Below, piece after piece: positions 1 to 6,784 of a DNA stretch of 34,625 bases. The stretch is taken from contig NZ_QGHD01000029.1 in assembly GCF_003148885.1 (NCBI RefSeq), positions 1-34,625 of the forward strand, read 5' to 3'. The DNA comes from Hallerella porci. Lineage in GTDB: Bacteria > Fibrobacterota > Fibrobacteria > Fibrobacterales > Fibrobacteraceae. Below the pieces are notes generated by a model. The model saw only the letters and a program-made list of their open reading frames with translations. It did no database searches and was not told the origin of the DNA. Position 1 is the stretch's first letter, and each line of letters opens with the position of its first letter. Made by a program: the position numbers and the translations under genes.

Positions 1-91
1 ATGCTCCGTCTTTGCCAAAAATTGGCTTTCCTGTTTTGAACTGAGATGCTGCTTTTTTGATCATCTCTTTATATTCTTCGTGTGTCATCAT
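1..91 (-). CDS. Partial transposase, probable IS256-like (N-terminus only)
   Basis: Reading leftward from ATG at 91 (or 88), the frame is open to the window edge and gives about 30 residues beginning MMTHEEYKEMIKKAA, followed by the phrase GKPIFGKDGA. A short acidic/basic helix followed by a G-K-x-x-x-G-K-D-G motif is typical of the N-terminus of IS256-family (mutator) transposases, which use a DDE catalytic core lying outside this window. A good ribosome site (GAGGA) precedes the ATG pair. The stop of an upstream fragment ORF lies only 6-9 bases away. The family call rests on a short stretch and needs the rest of the gene. Confidence 0.45.
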   Translation of the reverse strand, partial: MMTHEEYKEMIKKAASQFKTGKPIFGKDGA

Positions 92-97
92 AGTTCC

Positions 98-482
98 TCA
101 ATTTACATCATTTTTCAAATGATGCTTGGTGGTGAATGACACAGTTTTATGGATAGAGTCTGTTTTATAGCCTAAGTGCCAAGGAGAATAAATGAGATGA
201 GGTAAAGAAGTTTTAAATGGGAGAATTTCTCCATTTGAAAGTTTAGCTAACTTATAATCTGGACTAGGAAAAAATTTTGCAAAAACAGTTACTTTTGAAT
301 CATCAAATGACAGATTGTATTTAGATAATTTTTCAAAGAATAAATTTTTTGCTTTATCGATGTCAATTTCTAACCAATTTTCGACTGCGTGATGAACGCA
401 ATTTTCATCATAAAAAATTTTTTTTCAAAGAAATTTTATCCTCATAAATGAAAACTAAAAAGTGAAAATTAAATCGCATCAT
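98..482 (-). pseudogene. Fragment ORF of unknown function without an intact start
   Basis: The minus strand is open from 424 to a TGA at 98-100 and reads as ordinary protein (phrases such as VHHAVENWLEIDIDKAK and LPHLIYSPWHLGYKTD), but has no start codon. Upstream, a second frame opens with ATGATG at 482-477 (MMRFNFHFLVFIYEDKIS) and would join it if one base changed in a run of eight A (418-425). Alternatively, a short in-frame ATG (MRIKFL) is separated from it by a single TGA at 425-427. I do not recognise a family. It ends just before the probable transposase, so it may be a gene damaged by insertion. An assembly error in the homopolymer is also possible. Confidence 0.4.
106..124. repeat. 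8-bp inverted repeat just upstream of the transposase start
   Basis: CATCATTT (106-113) and AAATGATG (117-124) form a perfect 8-bp stem with a 3-base loop. On the minus strand it lies in the last codons of the fragment ORF, about 15 bases before the transposase ATG. Many insertion sequences carry a hairpin near the transposase start that limits expression from outside transcripts; that role is inference here. Confidence 0.4.
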
Positions 483-597
483 TGATAATGTGATGTGTAA
501 TTTTTTGAATAATAAAAATAGGGAGTTTAAAAATCGAAATTATGGATCATACTTTTTTAAAAGAAAATTTTTTTTAGAATTTAATGGCAAAGGATGA

Positions 598-918
598 TTA
601 TTTCCAACTTTGCTTTTCCAAAGGCAATTCATCGGCAAAGGAGTTCTTGTATAAAGCGATCTCACAATGCTTTTGCGTGTTCTTTTAAAATGTTAAAGTA
701 AACAGCGATGGTTTGATAAACTTTTTCATCTTGAAAACAGGAATCGTATTTTCACTATCTTGAAGACAAGCTTCAATCAGCATATACGGAAGACTATAAA
801 GTTCAATTATTTTCAAAAAGCCTAAAGCTTCATAGATGAAAACAGAAGAATGATACAAGCAAAATCGAATGGATGTTTTTATTTTAGTCCGTACCCATGA
901 AAATTCGGCGAGTAATTT
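598..918 (-). pseudogene. Multiply frameshifted gene remnant, family unknown
   Basis: Three consecutive minus-strand pieces in different frames read as one protein. The first, 918 down to about 760, includes HSSVFIYEALGFLKIIELYS and LPYMLIEACLQDSE. The second, about 770-665, includes KYDSCFQDEKVYQTIAVYF and NILKEHAKAL. The third, down to a TAA at 598-600, includes EIALYKNSFADELPLEKQ. The switch points are near the bases around 765 and 665. No start codon is present at the upstream end, where a TAA lies at 919-921. This looks like a decayed gene of at least 105 codons. YEALGF resembles the YEKLGF box of GNAT acetyltransferases, but the rest does not follow that fold clearly, so I leave it unnamed. 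Confidence 0.45.
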
Positions 919-1139
919 TTAGAAAGCAGATAAAAATTTTAAAAGGAAATTATTTGACAAGGGGAGAAGTCTCTCCCTCGCTGCAAATTCGCTTAAAATT
1001 TACCAATGCAGAAAAGCGAATTTTCCGCTACCCTCTCTAGCGGGGACACCCCGCAACGCCCCGAAATTAAACGAATGAATTTTACATTATAAAAAAAGAT
1101 GAAACCGAAAAAGTTTCATCTTCATTCAAAAAGAAAAGC
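919..1139. other. Non-coding stretch with clustered inverted repeats
   Basis: No credible gene. Between 962 and 1054 four inverted repeats follow one another: GGGAGA/TCTCCC (962-967/972-977), a perfect 10-bp pair AAATTCGCTT/AAGCGAATTT (985-994/1014-1023), CCGCTA/TAGCGG (1025-1030/1038-1043) and GCGGGG/CCCCGC (1040-1045/1049-1054). The last two share bases 1040-1043 and cannot form together. The tract is GC-richer than its surroundings. It could be a structured RNA, a mobile repeat remnant or transcription-stop structures; the sequence alone does not decide. Confidence 0.5.
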
Positions 1140-1622
1140 TTAAAGTTTATGGAAAAATAAAATCAAATTTTCGTAGGTACCATCGTTTTTTCTAAAACAT
1201 TTCGGAATTTCACCGAGGCGTTCAAAGCCCAATTTTTCGTAAAGATGAATTGCACCGGCATTTGATTTGACAACTGCATTAAATTGCAGAACATGAAATC
1301 CATGCGCTGTTCCTTGAGCTAGGCAATCGAGAATGAGTTGTTTTCCAATTCCTTTGCCTCGTGTTTCACGTGAAACAGCATAACTTGCGTTGGCAATGCT
1401 AGAACAACGTCCAATGTTATTCGGATGCAAAATATAAAGTTCTAAAACTTTGCCATTTTCTTCGGCTACGCCTGTATAAGTTTGACCTTCAAAAAATTTC
1501 AAAGCTTCATCATCACTTTGCAAACCTGTTTCTTGGGGAAAAGAATTTCCTTCTTCAACGACATCATTCCAAATTTTGCGCATCGCAGTGATATCTTGAG
1601 ATTGAAATGGACGAATAATAAT
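1140..1622 (-). CDS. GNAT family N-acetyltransferase with apparent ATT start
   Basis: GNAT enzymes move an acetyl group from acetyl-CoA to an amine; the substrate is unknown here. The motif-A loop RGKGIG (acetyl-CoA pyrophosphate binding), the downstream NAGAIHLYEKLGF box and overall size fit the family. The first ATG (1583) would remove the conserved first beta-strand. Upstream in frame the sequence continues IIIRPFQSQDITAM, which is the usual GNAT opening, back to three ATT codons at 1614-1622. AAGGA lies 7 bases before the first of them. Between that point and the upstream in-frame TAG there is no ATG, GTG or TTG. I therefore place the start at ATT 1622 (160 residues), although a lost ATG or use of 1583 cannot be excluded. 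A perfect parS site is embedded just before the motif-A codons. Confidence 0.85.
   Translation of the reverse strand: MIIRPFQSQDITAMRKIWNDVVEEGNSFPQETGLQSDDEALKFFEGQTYTGVAEENGKVLELYILHPNNIGRCSSIANASYAVSRETRGKGIGKQLILDCLAQGTAHGFHVLQFNAVVKSNAGAIHLYEKLGFERLGEIPKCFRKNDGTYENLILFFHKL
1362..1377. promoter_or_regulatory. parS: parS site (perfect ParB-binding palindrome)
   Basis: TGTTTCACGTGAAACA is an exact match to the 16-bp parS consensus bound by chromosomal ParB/Spo0J proteins. It lies inside the GNAT coding sequence, covering codons for VSRET just before RGKGIG. ParB-parS complexes seed chromosome segregation and usually cluster near the replication origin. No parA or parB gene is in the window. 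Confidence 0.85.
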
Positions 1623-1695
1623 GATATTTTCCTTGTTAAGAGATAACTTAAAAATAGAAAATTTTGAATGATCGGATGAAAAATTTCGACTCTAT

Positions 1696-1711
1696 TGTTT
1701 CATGTGAAACA
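1696..1711. promoter_or_regulatory. parS: Second parS-like site (one mismatch)
   Basis: TGTTTCATGTGAAACA differs from the parS consensus only at one central base (T for C). It lies in the intergenic region upstream of the GNAT gene, 334 bp from the perfect site. Two sites this close together support a genuine segregation locus rather than a chance palindrome. Confidence 0.75.
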
Positions 1712-1818
1712 TTTTCGCTGTGGATTATTTTTGAGTAAAAAAGAGTGAAAAGAAAAATGTTGAGGCGTAAAATGTTCAAAATCAATTACTTAGAAAAGAA
1801 AATTTTACAGATTTAAAT

Positions 1819-2622
1819 TTAATTAGAGGGTGAATTCATCGTGGATAAATAGCGACGATGCACCCAACCATACCATTTTTCGGGAGATTTTTCAATTTGA
1901 AGTTCTAACCATTGATGGAAAAATTGAAATAACTCTTCCCCATTTTTGGGATAAATTTCTTTTGCAAATAAAATTTTGTGGTTATTTTGTGAATTCAGCC
2001 AGCAGAGATAGACCGGAGTTTGGGATAAATGCGATAGAATAAATTGAGGAATTGGATTACAATGAACAGTTTTTTTGAGAAAATTTCCGCAAATAAAATG
2101 AGATTTTCGATAATCTTGATCGGCAAGGAGACAGAAAAGTTTTCCTGCTTTTAAATTTTGAAGAATATCTTTCGAATTGTTGATAAAAAGTGAATAACTT
2201 TGACTATCTATGGTTCTGAAATGTTTATAAACGAGTTTGTCTAAAAATTTAGGATGTAAACGGGCATAACTTGCCACAAGTGGAATGTTTAATCGTACGA
2301 GCCAAGGTCCAATCGCTTCATAATTTTCGAAATGAGCGGTGAGCATAAGTCCGCCTTTTTTCATTTTTTCAAGGACAGGAAGACTTTTGGAATCAATTAT
2401 AAATTTTGAATTCTTTGCGGAATAGATACAACTTTTTGTGATAAAATCCGCAGCATCTTGCGTGAGATTTTTCAAAAGCTTTTTGTAAAAAATTTTCTTT
2501 TGGGAAAGATTTATCTGAGGATAAATGTATTCCAAATTGGTAAAGAGCACTTGCTTTTTCCAACGGATGAGATTCAAAAAGAAGAATAAAATTTTTTGCA
2601 GAAAACAAGCGCGAAAAGTCAT
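1819..2622 (-). CDS. LpxL/HtrB-type lipid A (Kdo2-lipid IVA) acyltransferase
   Basis: Lysophospholipid/lipid A acyltransferases add a secondary acyl chain to lipid A at the inner membrane. The 267-residue protein has a hydrophobic N-terminus (about 8-20), the catalytic HX4E motif (H97, E102 in HFENYE), the LADQD segment near 167-170 with a following basic R/K, and the aromatic WYGWVHRRY near the C-terminus, all characteristic of the family. It is slightly shorter than E. coli LpxL (about 306 residues), mainly at the N-terminus. It is transcribed divergently from the TSCPD gene, only 31 bases away. It may act with the lpt genes further along, though it is not linked to them. Which acyl position it modifies cannot be read from sequence. 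Confidence 0.87.
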   Translation of the reverse strand: MTFRACFLQKILFFFLNLIRWKKQVLFTNLEYIYPQINLSQKKIFYKKLLKNLTQDAADFITKSCIYSAKNSKFIIDSKSLPVLEKMKKGGLMLTAHFENYEAIGPWLVRLNIPLVASYARLHPKFLDKLVYKHFRTIDSQSYSLFINNSKDILQNLKAGKLFCLLADQDYRKSHFICGNFLKKTVHCNPIPQFILSHLSQTPVYLCWLNSQNNHKILFAKEIYPKNGEELFQFFHQWLELQIEKSPEKWYGWVHRRYLSTMNSPSN

Positions 2623-2653
2623 GCGCTTAAAGTAGAATTTTTAAATTGAGAAT

Positions 2654-2899
2654 ATGCAGAAAAAAGAATTTATTCCTCATGGCGTTTGCGCGCAGAAAAT
2701 TTCATTTGATTATGAAAATGGAAAAATTTACAATTTGAAATTTGTCGGTGGATGTAACGGCAATTTAAAAGCCATCGGAAAACTTTGCGAAGGACATGAG
2801 ATGAAAGAAATTGCAGAAATTTTGAAAGGAAATACCTGCAATGGAAAATCGACTTCGTGCGCAGATCAATTATCTAAAGCGATTTTTGAAGTTTTGTAA
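2654..2899 (+). CDS. TSCPD domain-containing protein (TIGR03905-like)
   Basis: This small cysteine-rich protein (81 residues) covers a TSCPD domain: an early GVC, then FVGGCNGN, a central LCEGH, and the C-terminal TSCADQL that corresponds to the name-giving TSCPD box. The domain occurs alone or at the C-terminus of some class II ribonucleotide reductases. The free-standing form has no established function; metal binding by the conserved cysteines is a reasonable guess. It is the first gene of a plus-strand run, and the next gene starts on the base after its TAA, suggesting cotranscription. Confidence 0.85.
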   Translation: MQKKEFIPHGVCAQKISFDYENGKIYNLKFVGGCNGNLKAIGKLCEGHEMKEIAEILKGNTCNGKSTSCADQLSKAIFEVL

Positions 2900-3205
2900 A
2901 TGGAAAAGGAAATTAGCATTATTTGCCGTGTTCTTTTGAGCGATGCTTCGCTTCCGCTTTCCGTTGAAAATGCAAGCGATGAAATTTTAGTGGAAAAATG
3001 CAAAAAAATCTCTGAAGAATATCAGGCGAAAGCGATGATTTGCCGTGACGAAGAAAATTACGGCGTTGCTAATGTTTACAATGGCGGCTCGGATTTTGAA
3101 GTCATTTCCGAAAATTGTTTTTTGGTGATTTGTGAAAATGGAAAATTGATTACCGCAGAACATTCTGATTGTTGGAATGAAAAAGTTTCTGCATTTTTAA
3201 AGTGA
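2900..3205 (+). CDS. Conserved-looking hypothetical protein, 101 residues
   Basis: The ATG follows directly on the TAA of the TSCPD gene and the frame ends in a TGA overlapped by the next start (GTGA). I do not recognise the family. It is acidic, soluble, lacks signal peptide and membrane segments, and has five cysteines (in ICR, KC, ICR, NCF/ICE and DCW contexts). The tight spacing on both sides indicates a real cotranslated gene. Cysteine content similar to its TSCPD neighbour may hint at a shared redox or metal role; this is inference. Confidence 0.75.
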   Translation: MEKEISIICRVLLSDASLPLSVENASDEILVEKCKKISEEYQAKAMICRDEENYGVANVYNGGSDFEVISENCFLVICENGKLITAEHSDCWNEKVSAFLK

Positions 3206-4200
3206 ATTTTATGTTGAAAAAAGTCTTCCTAATTTTTCTTTGCGTGATGGGATTTTTTTTCTACGGACAAAAAATTCGTAAACATTTTTTAGAAGATGAA
3301 AAAGTAGAATTACATAATCAACTCGTTTTAGAAACGCAAGAATGTTTAGATGCGAAGCAATGGAAATGTGCAGAGAAAAATGTCCGCGAATTGCTTCAAG
3401 AAAATCCGCAAGATGAAAATTTACAGTTGCATTTAGCGGGAATTTTATTTGAGCAAGAACGTTATCGGGAATGCCAAAAGTACATTCAAACTTTGCATTT
3501 TAAACATTCCGATTTGGATTTTTTAATGGAAAAATCGGCGCAACTGATGCGAGAAATGGAAAATTTGGAAATTGAAAATTCGGGACATTTTCGATTGGAA
3601 TTTGAAGGAAATCCTTCGCGCGAAGATGTGATGGAAGCGCTTTCGGTTTTAGAAGTGGCTTATGATTCTCTTGGCGGACTTTTTCATTTTTATCCTGAAG
3701 ATAAATTGACGATTGTGCTTTATAAAAGTACGGAATATCAAGGAATTGATCCGCGCCCGAATTGGGTCGGTGCCGTATTTGATGGAAAATTGAGAATTCC
3801 CGTTGGAATGATGCAAGTGCGAACTGTTTATCGTCCTGTTTTATTTCATGAATTGACTCACGCATTTGTTCGAGCGATGACGCGGGCTGCAGTTCCGCTA
3901 TGGATGAATGAAGGAATTGCGCAAATCATTGATGGTTCGCAGACAGATAAAAATCGTCCCGCAGGAAATCCTCCGACTCTTTCAGAACTTACAGAATCTT
4001 TTTTGAAACAAGAAAATCGACAAAAAGCAGAAATACTTTATTGGTATTCGGAAAAAATGGTGCAAGAAATGTTGAAAAATTCAGCAAATCCGTTTCTTGA
4101 TTTTCGCGATTGTTTAAAAGATTTAAAAAATTTCGGATTGGATCAATCTTTGAAAAAATATTTTAAAACTTCAGCGGAAGAACTTTTTGAGACAATTTAA
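3202..4200 (+). CDS. Membrane-anchored gluzincin-type metalloprotease (peptidase MA-like) with N-terminal TPR-like region
   Basis: An N-terminal hydrophobic segment (about 5-20) can anchor or export the protein. Residues about 40-120 are helical and TPR-like. The catalytic part carries the zinc motif HELTH (216-220) and a downstream WMNEGIAQ, in which E237 is the expected third zinc ligand, as in gluzincins of the peptidase MA-like group. The target is unknown. Two starts are possible: GTG at 3202, which overlaps the preceding TGA as GTGA, or ATG at 3211. I list the former because this overlap pattern recurs in the window. It sits in a run with TSCPD, the unknown protein and the phosphoesterase. 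Confidence 0.8.
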   Translation: MNFMLKKVFLIFLCVMGFFFYGQKIRKHFLEDEKVELHNQLVLETQECLDAKQWKCAEKNVRELLQENPQDENLQLHLAGILFEQERYRECQKYIQTLHFKHSDLDFLMEKSAQLMREMENLEIENSGHFRLEFEGNPSREDVMEALSVLEVAYDSLGGLFHFYPEDKLTIVLYKSTEYQGIDPRPNWVGAVFDGKLRIPVGMMQVRTVYRPVLFHELTHAFVRAMTRAAVPLWMNEGIAQIIDGSQTDKNRPAGNPPTLSELTESFLKQENRQKAEILYWYSEKMVQEMLKNSANPFLDFRDCLKDLKNFGLDQSLKKYFKTSAEELFETI

Positions 4201-4236
4201 TGGAAGAAAAATTTTAAATTTTATAATTTATCGCTC

Positions 4237-5337
4237 ATGATTTTTTTTGGAATAATTCTCGTTGTTTTTGCGCTTCTTTTTTGGAATATTCGCCAGATAA
4301 TTCCTGGAAAGTGTGGAAGTTTAATTGCAGGCGTTTTGCTTGCGATGACTTTTCTTTGTTTTCTTTTTCGAGAAAATTTTTTTGCTTGTGTAGGTCAAAC
4401 TTTTCTTTTCGTTTGGCTTTGTCAAGCGCTTTTGCTTTATCTTTTATTTGATTTCTTTTTACTCGGAAAATTTTTGCTTTTTCGAATTCAAAAAAAGAAA
4501 ACGGAAAATGCGAAAATTAAAATTTGGGGAAGTCGCATTCTTTTCGGGCTCAGTTTGCTCATCGCAGCGATTTTCTTGGGAATTGGAATTCCGCATAATT
4601 CGGATTATAAAATAAGAGAATTGACGATTCCTACAAACGGAGAAAATTTTTCTGCGATTTATTTTAGCGATTTGCATTTGAATCCTCTTTTTCAGCGGAG
4701 TAAATTTGAAAAATTGATTGCTCAAGCGGATTCTATTCAGCCGGATTTTATTCTCTTTGGTGGTGATCTTGCTGATATTTCTGATTCTTCGATGACAAAT
4801 GCGGGTTATGATTCGCTTTTCCGAAAATTGGTTTCAAAATCAAAAATTTTAACATTGGCAGTTACGGGAAATCATGAAGCTTATATGGAAAGATCGGGCG
4901 CAGATCCAGAAGGTTGGTTGCGGAAAGTGGGCGCTGTTGTTTTGAATGATGAAACAATTTGTACGCCGGTTGCATGTTTTACGGGACGAGTTGATTTTCA
5001 AGTAGCCAAGATACGAGAAATTCCGCGTAAAAATTTGAAGGAATTACTTCCGAGTGATTTGAGTTTACCGTGGATTTTGATGGATCATCAGCCGAAAGGA
5101 ATTGAAAAAGATTATATGGGAAGGCTTCCCAATTTAGCGCTTTCGGGTCATACTCATCGCGGGCAATTTTTCCCAGGAACAGTAATTATCAACTTGGTTT
5201 GGCGACATGCTTATGGATTTAGTTTATTAGACGGAGTTCCGTGGCTTGTGACTTCGGGTTTAGATTCTTGGGGACTGCCAGTGCGAATTTTTAGCGATAC
5301 GGAATTTTGGGTAATTCATTTTATTTCTAAAAATTGA
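4237..5337 (+). CDS. Membrane-bound calcineurin-like metallophosphoesterase (YkuE-like)
   Basis: Three to four N-terminal membrane segments (about 2-18, 28-44, 52-84, 100-118) lead into a metallophosphoesterase domain with all expected motifs: SDLHLN (D145, H147), GGDLAD (D177), GNHE (N212, H213), DHQP (H284) and GHTHRGQ (H305, H307). Such enzymes use a two-metal centre to hydrolyse phosphoesters; YkuE-type members act at the membrane, possibly on lipid phosphates. The substrate here is not known. The start lies 37 bases after the metalloprotease stop, so it is probably the last gene of this run. It is followed by a strong hairpin shared with the convergent nuclease gene. Confidence 0.87.
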   Translation: MIFFGIILVVFALLFWNIRQIIPGKCGSLIAGVLLAMTFLCFLFRENFFACVGQTFLFVWLCQALLLYLLFDFFLLGKFLLFRIQKKKTENAKIKIWGSRILFGLSLLIAAIFLGIGIPHNSDYKIRELTIPTNGENFSAIYFSDLHLNPLFQRSKFEKLIAQADSIQPDFILFGGDLADISDSSMTNAGYDSLFRKLVSKSKILTLAVTGNHEAYMERSGADPEGWLRKVGAVVLNDETICTPVACFTGRVDFQVAKIREIPRKNLKELLPSDLSLPWILMDHQPKGIEKDYMGRLPNLALSGHTHRGQFFPGTVIINLVWRHAYGFSLLDGVPWLVTSGLDSWGLPVRIFSDTEFWVIHFISKN

Positions 5338-5338
5338 A

Positions 5339-5364
5339 AAGTTGCATTCGCTAGAATGCAACTT
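5339..5364. terminator. Bidirectional hairpin terminator
   Basis: AAGTTGCATTC and GAATGCAACTT form an 11-bp perfect stem with loop GCTA between convergent genes. On the minus strand it is followed by TTTTCAATTTTT, fitting an intrinsic terminator for the Rpn gene. The plus-strand side has no T run. Confidence 0.8.
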
Positions 5365-5371
5365 GGATGAA

Positions 5372-6385
5372 TTACTGCAATTTTTTGATTTCGTCTACAG
5401 AAAGTTTTGAGTATTTAGAAATTGTTTCTAATGGAATATGATCGGCAAGCATTTCTTTTGCCAGTTGAAGAAGACTGTCAGAAATACCTTTCTTGTGTCC
5501 TTCTCGCAAACCTTCTTCTTTTCCTTCCTGTAAGCCTTCTTTTCTTCCTTCTTGCAATCCTTGTTTTCTGCCTTCGAATACACCTTCTTTTTTGCCTTCT
5601 AAAAATCCGCATTCATGCTCGTATTTCAAATCGGTCATATTTTTTACCTCGGCGTTGAACAGTTCACTTCCAAAATTAGTCAAAATCAATTCGTCGAGCA
5701 AGTTTTTAAAAATAGGGTTTTTCAAAATATGCTCGGGCAAAGGTTCTTCGTTAATGATTCCTTTGAATGCGCGCAGCCAGTCGGCAGCATTGGATTTGTC
5801 ATCATTCAAAAGTCCGCGACGATCTAAATCAAAAAATTTGCTGACTTCGACAAAAACTTTTTGAATTTTTGGAAAAAATTTGCGCCCATGGCACATTTCA
5901 TGAACATGGTGCAAATATTCTGTTGGTTCTTTTGGGAACATTTCAAAATCTAAAATGCCGAGAAAATAAATTTTTGGCAATTCATAGCGTTCACTTTTGT
6001 GAACTTGATTTTCAATGACGCGAGAAATGTAGTATTCGACGCGGTCGCGGAACAAATCTTCACCTTTTTGCTGAATTTCAACTAAAACTTTTTCGCCGGC
6101 AGAAGTTGTTCCTACGATATCCAAGATGCAGGTTTTTTTATCAAAAATTCCTGGATATTCTTGCATTTCAAGGGTAAGGGATTTAATCATGTCGGGTCCA
6201 TCTAATTGAAGCATCGCATTTAAAAGAGAAATCAAACGTTCCCTATCTTTTTCTTTTGCAAAAATGATTTTAAAAACGCTATCGCTCAAAATATATGCGT
6301 ATTTATATAGCTTTTGATAGGTTACGAGAGAATTTTTGTCTTTTTTAAATGCTTCAAGCATCGCCAGATATTGATAACGGTTCAT
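5372..6385 (-). CDS. Rpn family recombination-promoting nuclease / PD-(D/E)XK transposase-like protein
   Basis: The N-terminal two thirds match the Rpn/PDDEXK nuclease family: SDSVFKIIF, then the nuclease core CILDIVGTT with D89 and VEIQQK with E103 and Q105, then FRDRVEYYISRV and IYFLGILDFEMF. These proteins are DNA endonucleases reported to promote RecA-independent recombination, and are often multicopy. The C-terminal part (about 258-302) is a tandem array of EGxxxGL/EGRKEGL-type units, a common and length-variable tail in the family, followed by a short helical end. It is a single gene with its own terminator. The catalytic residues look intact. Confidence 0.88.
   Translation of the reverse strand: MNRYQYLAMLEAFKKDKNSLVTYQKLYKYAYILSDSVFKIIFAKEKDRERLISLLNAMLQLDGPDMIKSLTLEMQEYPGIFDKKTCILDIVGTTSAGEKVLVEIQQKGEDLFRDRVEYYISRVIENQVHKSERYELPKIYFLGILDFEMFPKEPTEYLHHVHEMCHGRKFFPKIQKVFVEVSKFFDLDRRGLLNDDKSNAADWLRAFKGIINEEPLPEHILKNPIFKNLLDELILTNFGSELFNAEVKNMTDLKYEHECGFLEGKKEGVFEGRKQGLQEGRKEGLQEGKEEGLREGHKKGISDSLLQLAKEMLADHIPLETISKYSKLSVDEIKKLQ
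5480..5614 (-). repeat. Tandem in-gene repeat encoding EG-rich heptad-like units
   Basis: Within the Rpn gene the codons for GFLEGKKEG, FEGRKQGLQEG, RKEGLQEG and similar units repeat with a period of about 24 bases (plus strand: recurring CCTTCTT...CTT blocks). It is coding repeat, not a CRISPR array. Such runs can change unit number by slippage. Confidence 0.75.
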
Positions 6386-6746
6386 AAAAATTCCTTTTAG
6401 GAAAAAAGTTTTTTATCCGAAAAATCGGATTGTGGAAAAATGAAAATGGGAAAATTTGAGCTTTGGCTCGGTGCCCTACGTTAATCTGACCGTGGTCCTT
6501 GCCACTGGGGCGCTGCCGTTACGAATTTCGCTCGGCGGCCAGTCAAGCAGAGAGTGAAACGACCCGCACGTATGCGGGATGATAAATTCAAAGATAAAAC
6601 TAGATTATTTCAGAAGAAAAATCAATTATTTCGTTTGAGCCCTAAAAATTTTGGTTATTCAAAATGGGTGAAATTGATTCAAGCGACGGAATATTTTAAA
6701 GAGAAAAATGTAAATGGAATCATTTACTTTGAAAATAAAAAATGAA
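6386..6746. other. Intergenic region with a GC-rich island
   Basis: The stretch between the Rpn gene start and the transporter terminator holds a GC-rich island (about 6460-6585) in otherwise AT-rich DNA, with a perfect hairpin CCCGCA/TGCGGG (6563-6568/6573-6578). A 63-codon frame (6554-6745, plus) starts inside this island and has no ribosome site. Its second half (AT-rich, KNFGYSKWVKLIQATEYF) could be a gene scrap. No gene is called with confidence. Confidence 0.4.
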
Positions 6747-6776
6747 AACAGCGCCTTTTCACAAAAAGGCGCTGTT
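6747..6776 (-). terminator. Intrinsic terminator of the amino-acid ABC operon
   Basis: AACAGCGCCTTTT (6747-6759) pairs with AAAAGGCGCTGTT (6764-6776), a 13-bp stem with a 4-base loop. On the minus strand it is followed by TTTTCATTTTTTATTTT, directly downstream of the ATP-binding gene. Confidence 0.85.
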
Positions 6777-6784
6777 GAAAATCA

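Noticed and set aside
5480-5614. Regular repeat with about 24-base period, resembling a short CRISPR array
   Set aside because: Repeats are imperfect, in frame and encode EG-rich units of the Rpn protein; no unique spacers.
6554-6745. 63-codon plus-strand frame as a gene
   Set aside because: Starts within the GC-rich island without a ribosome site; composition changes half-way; no family recognised.
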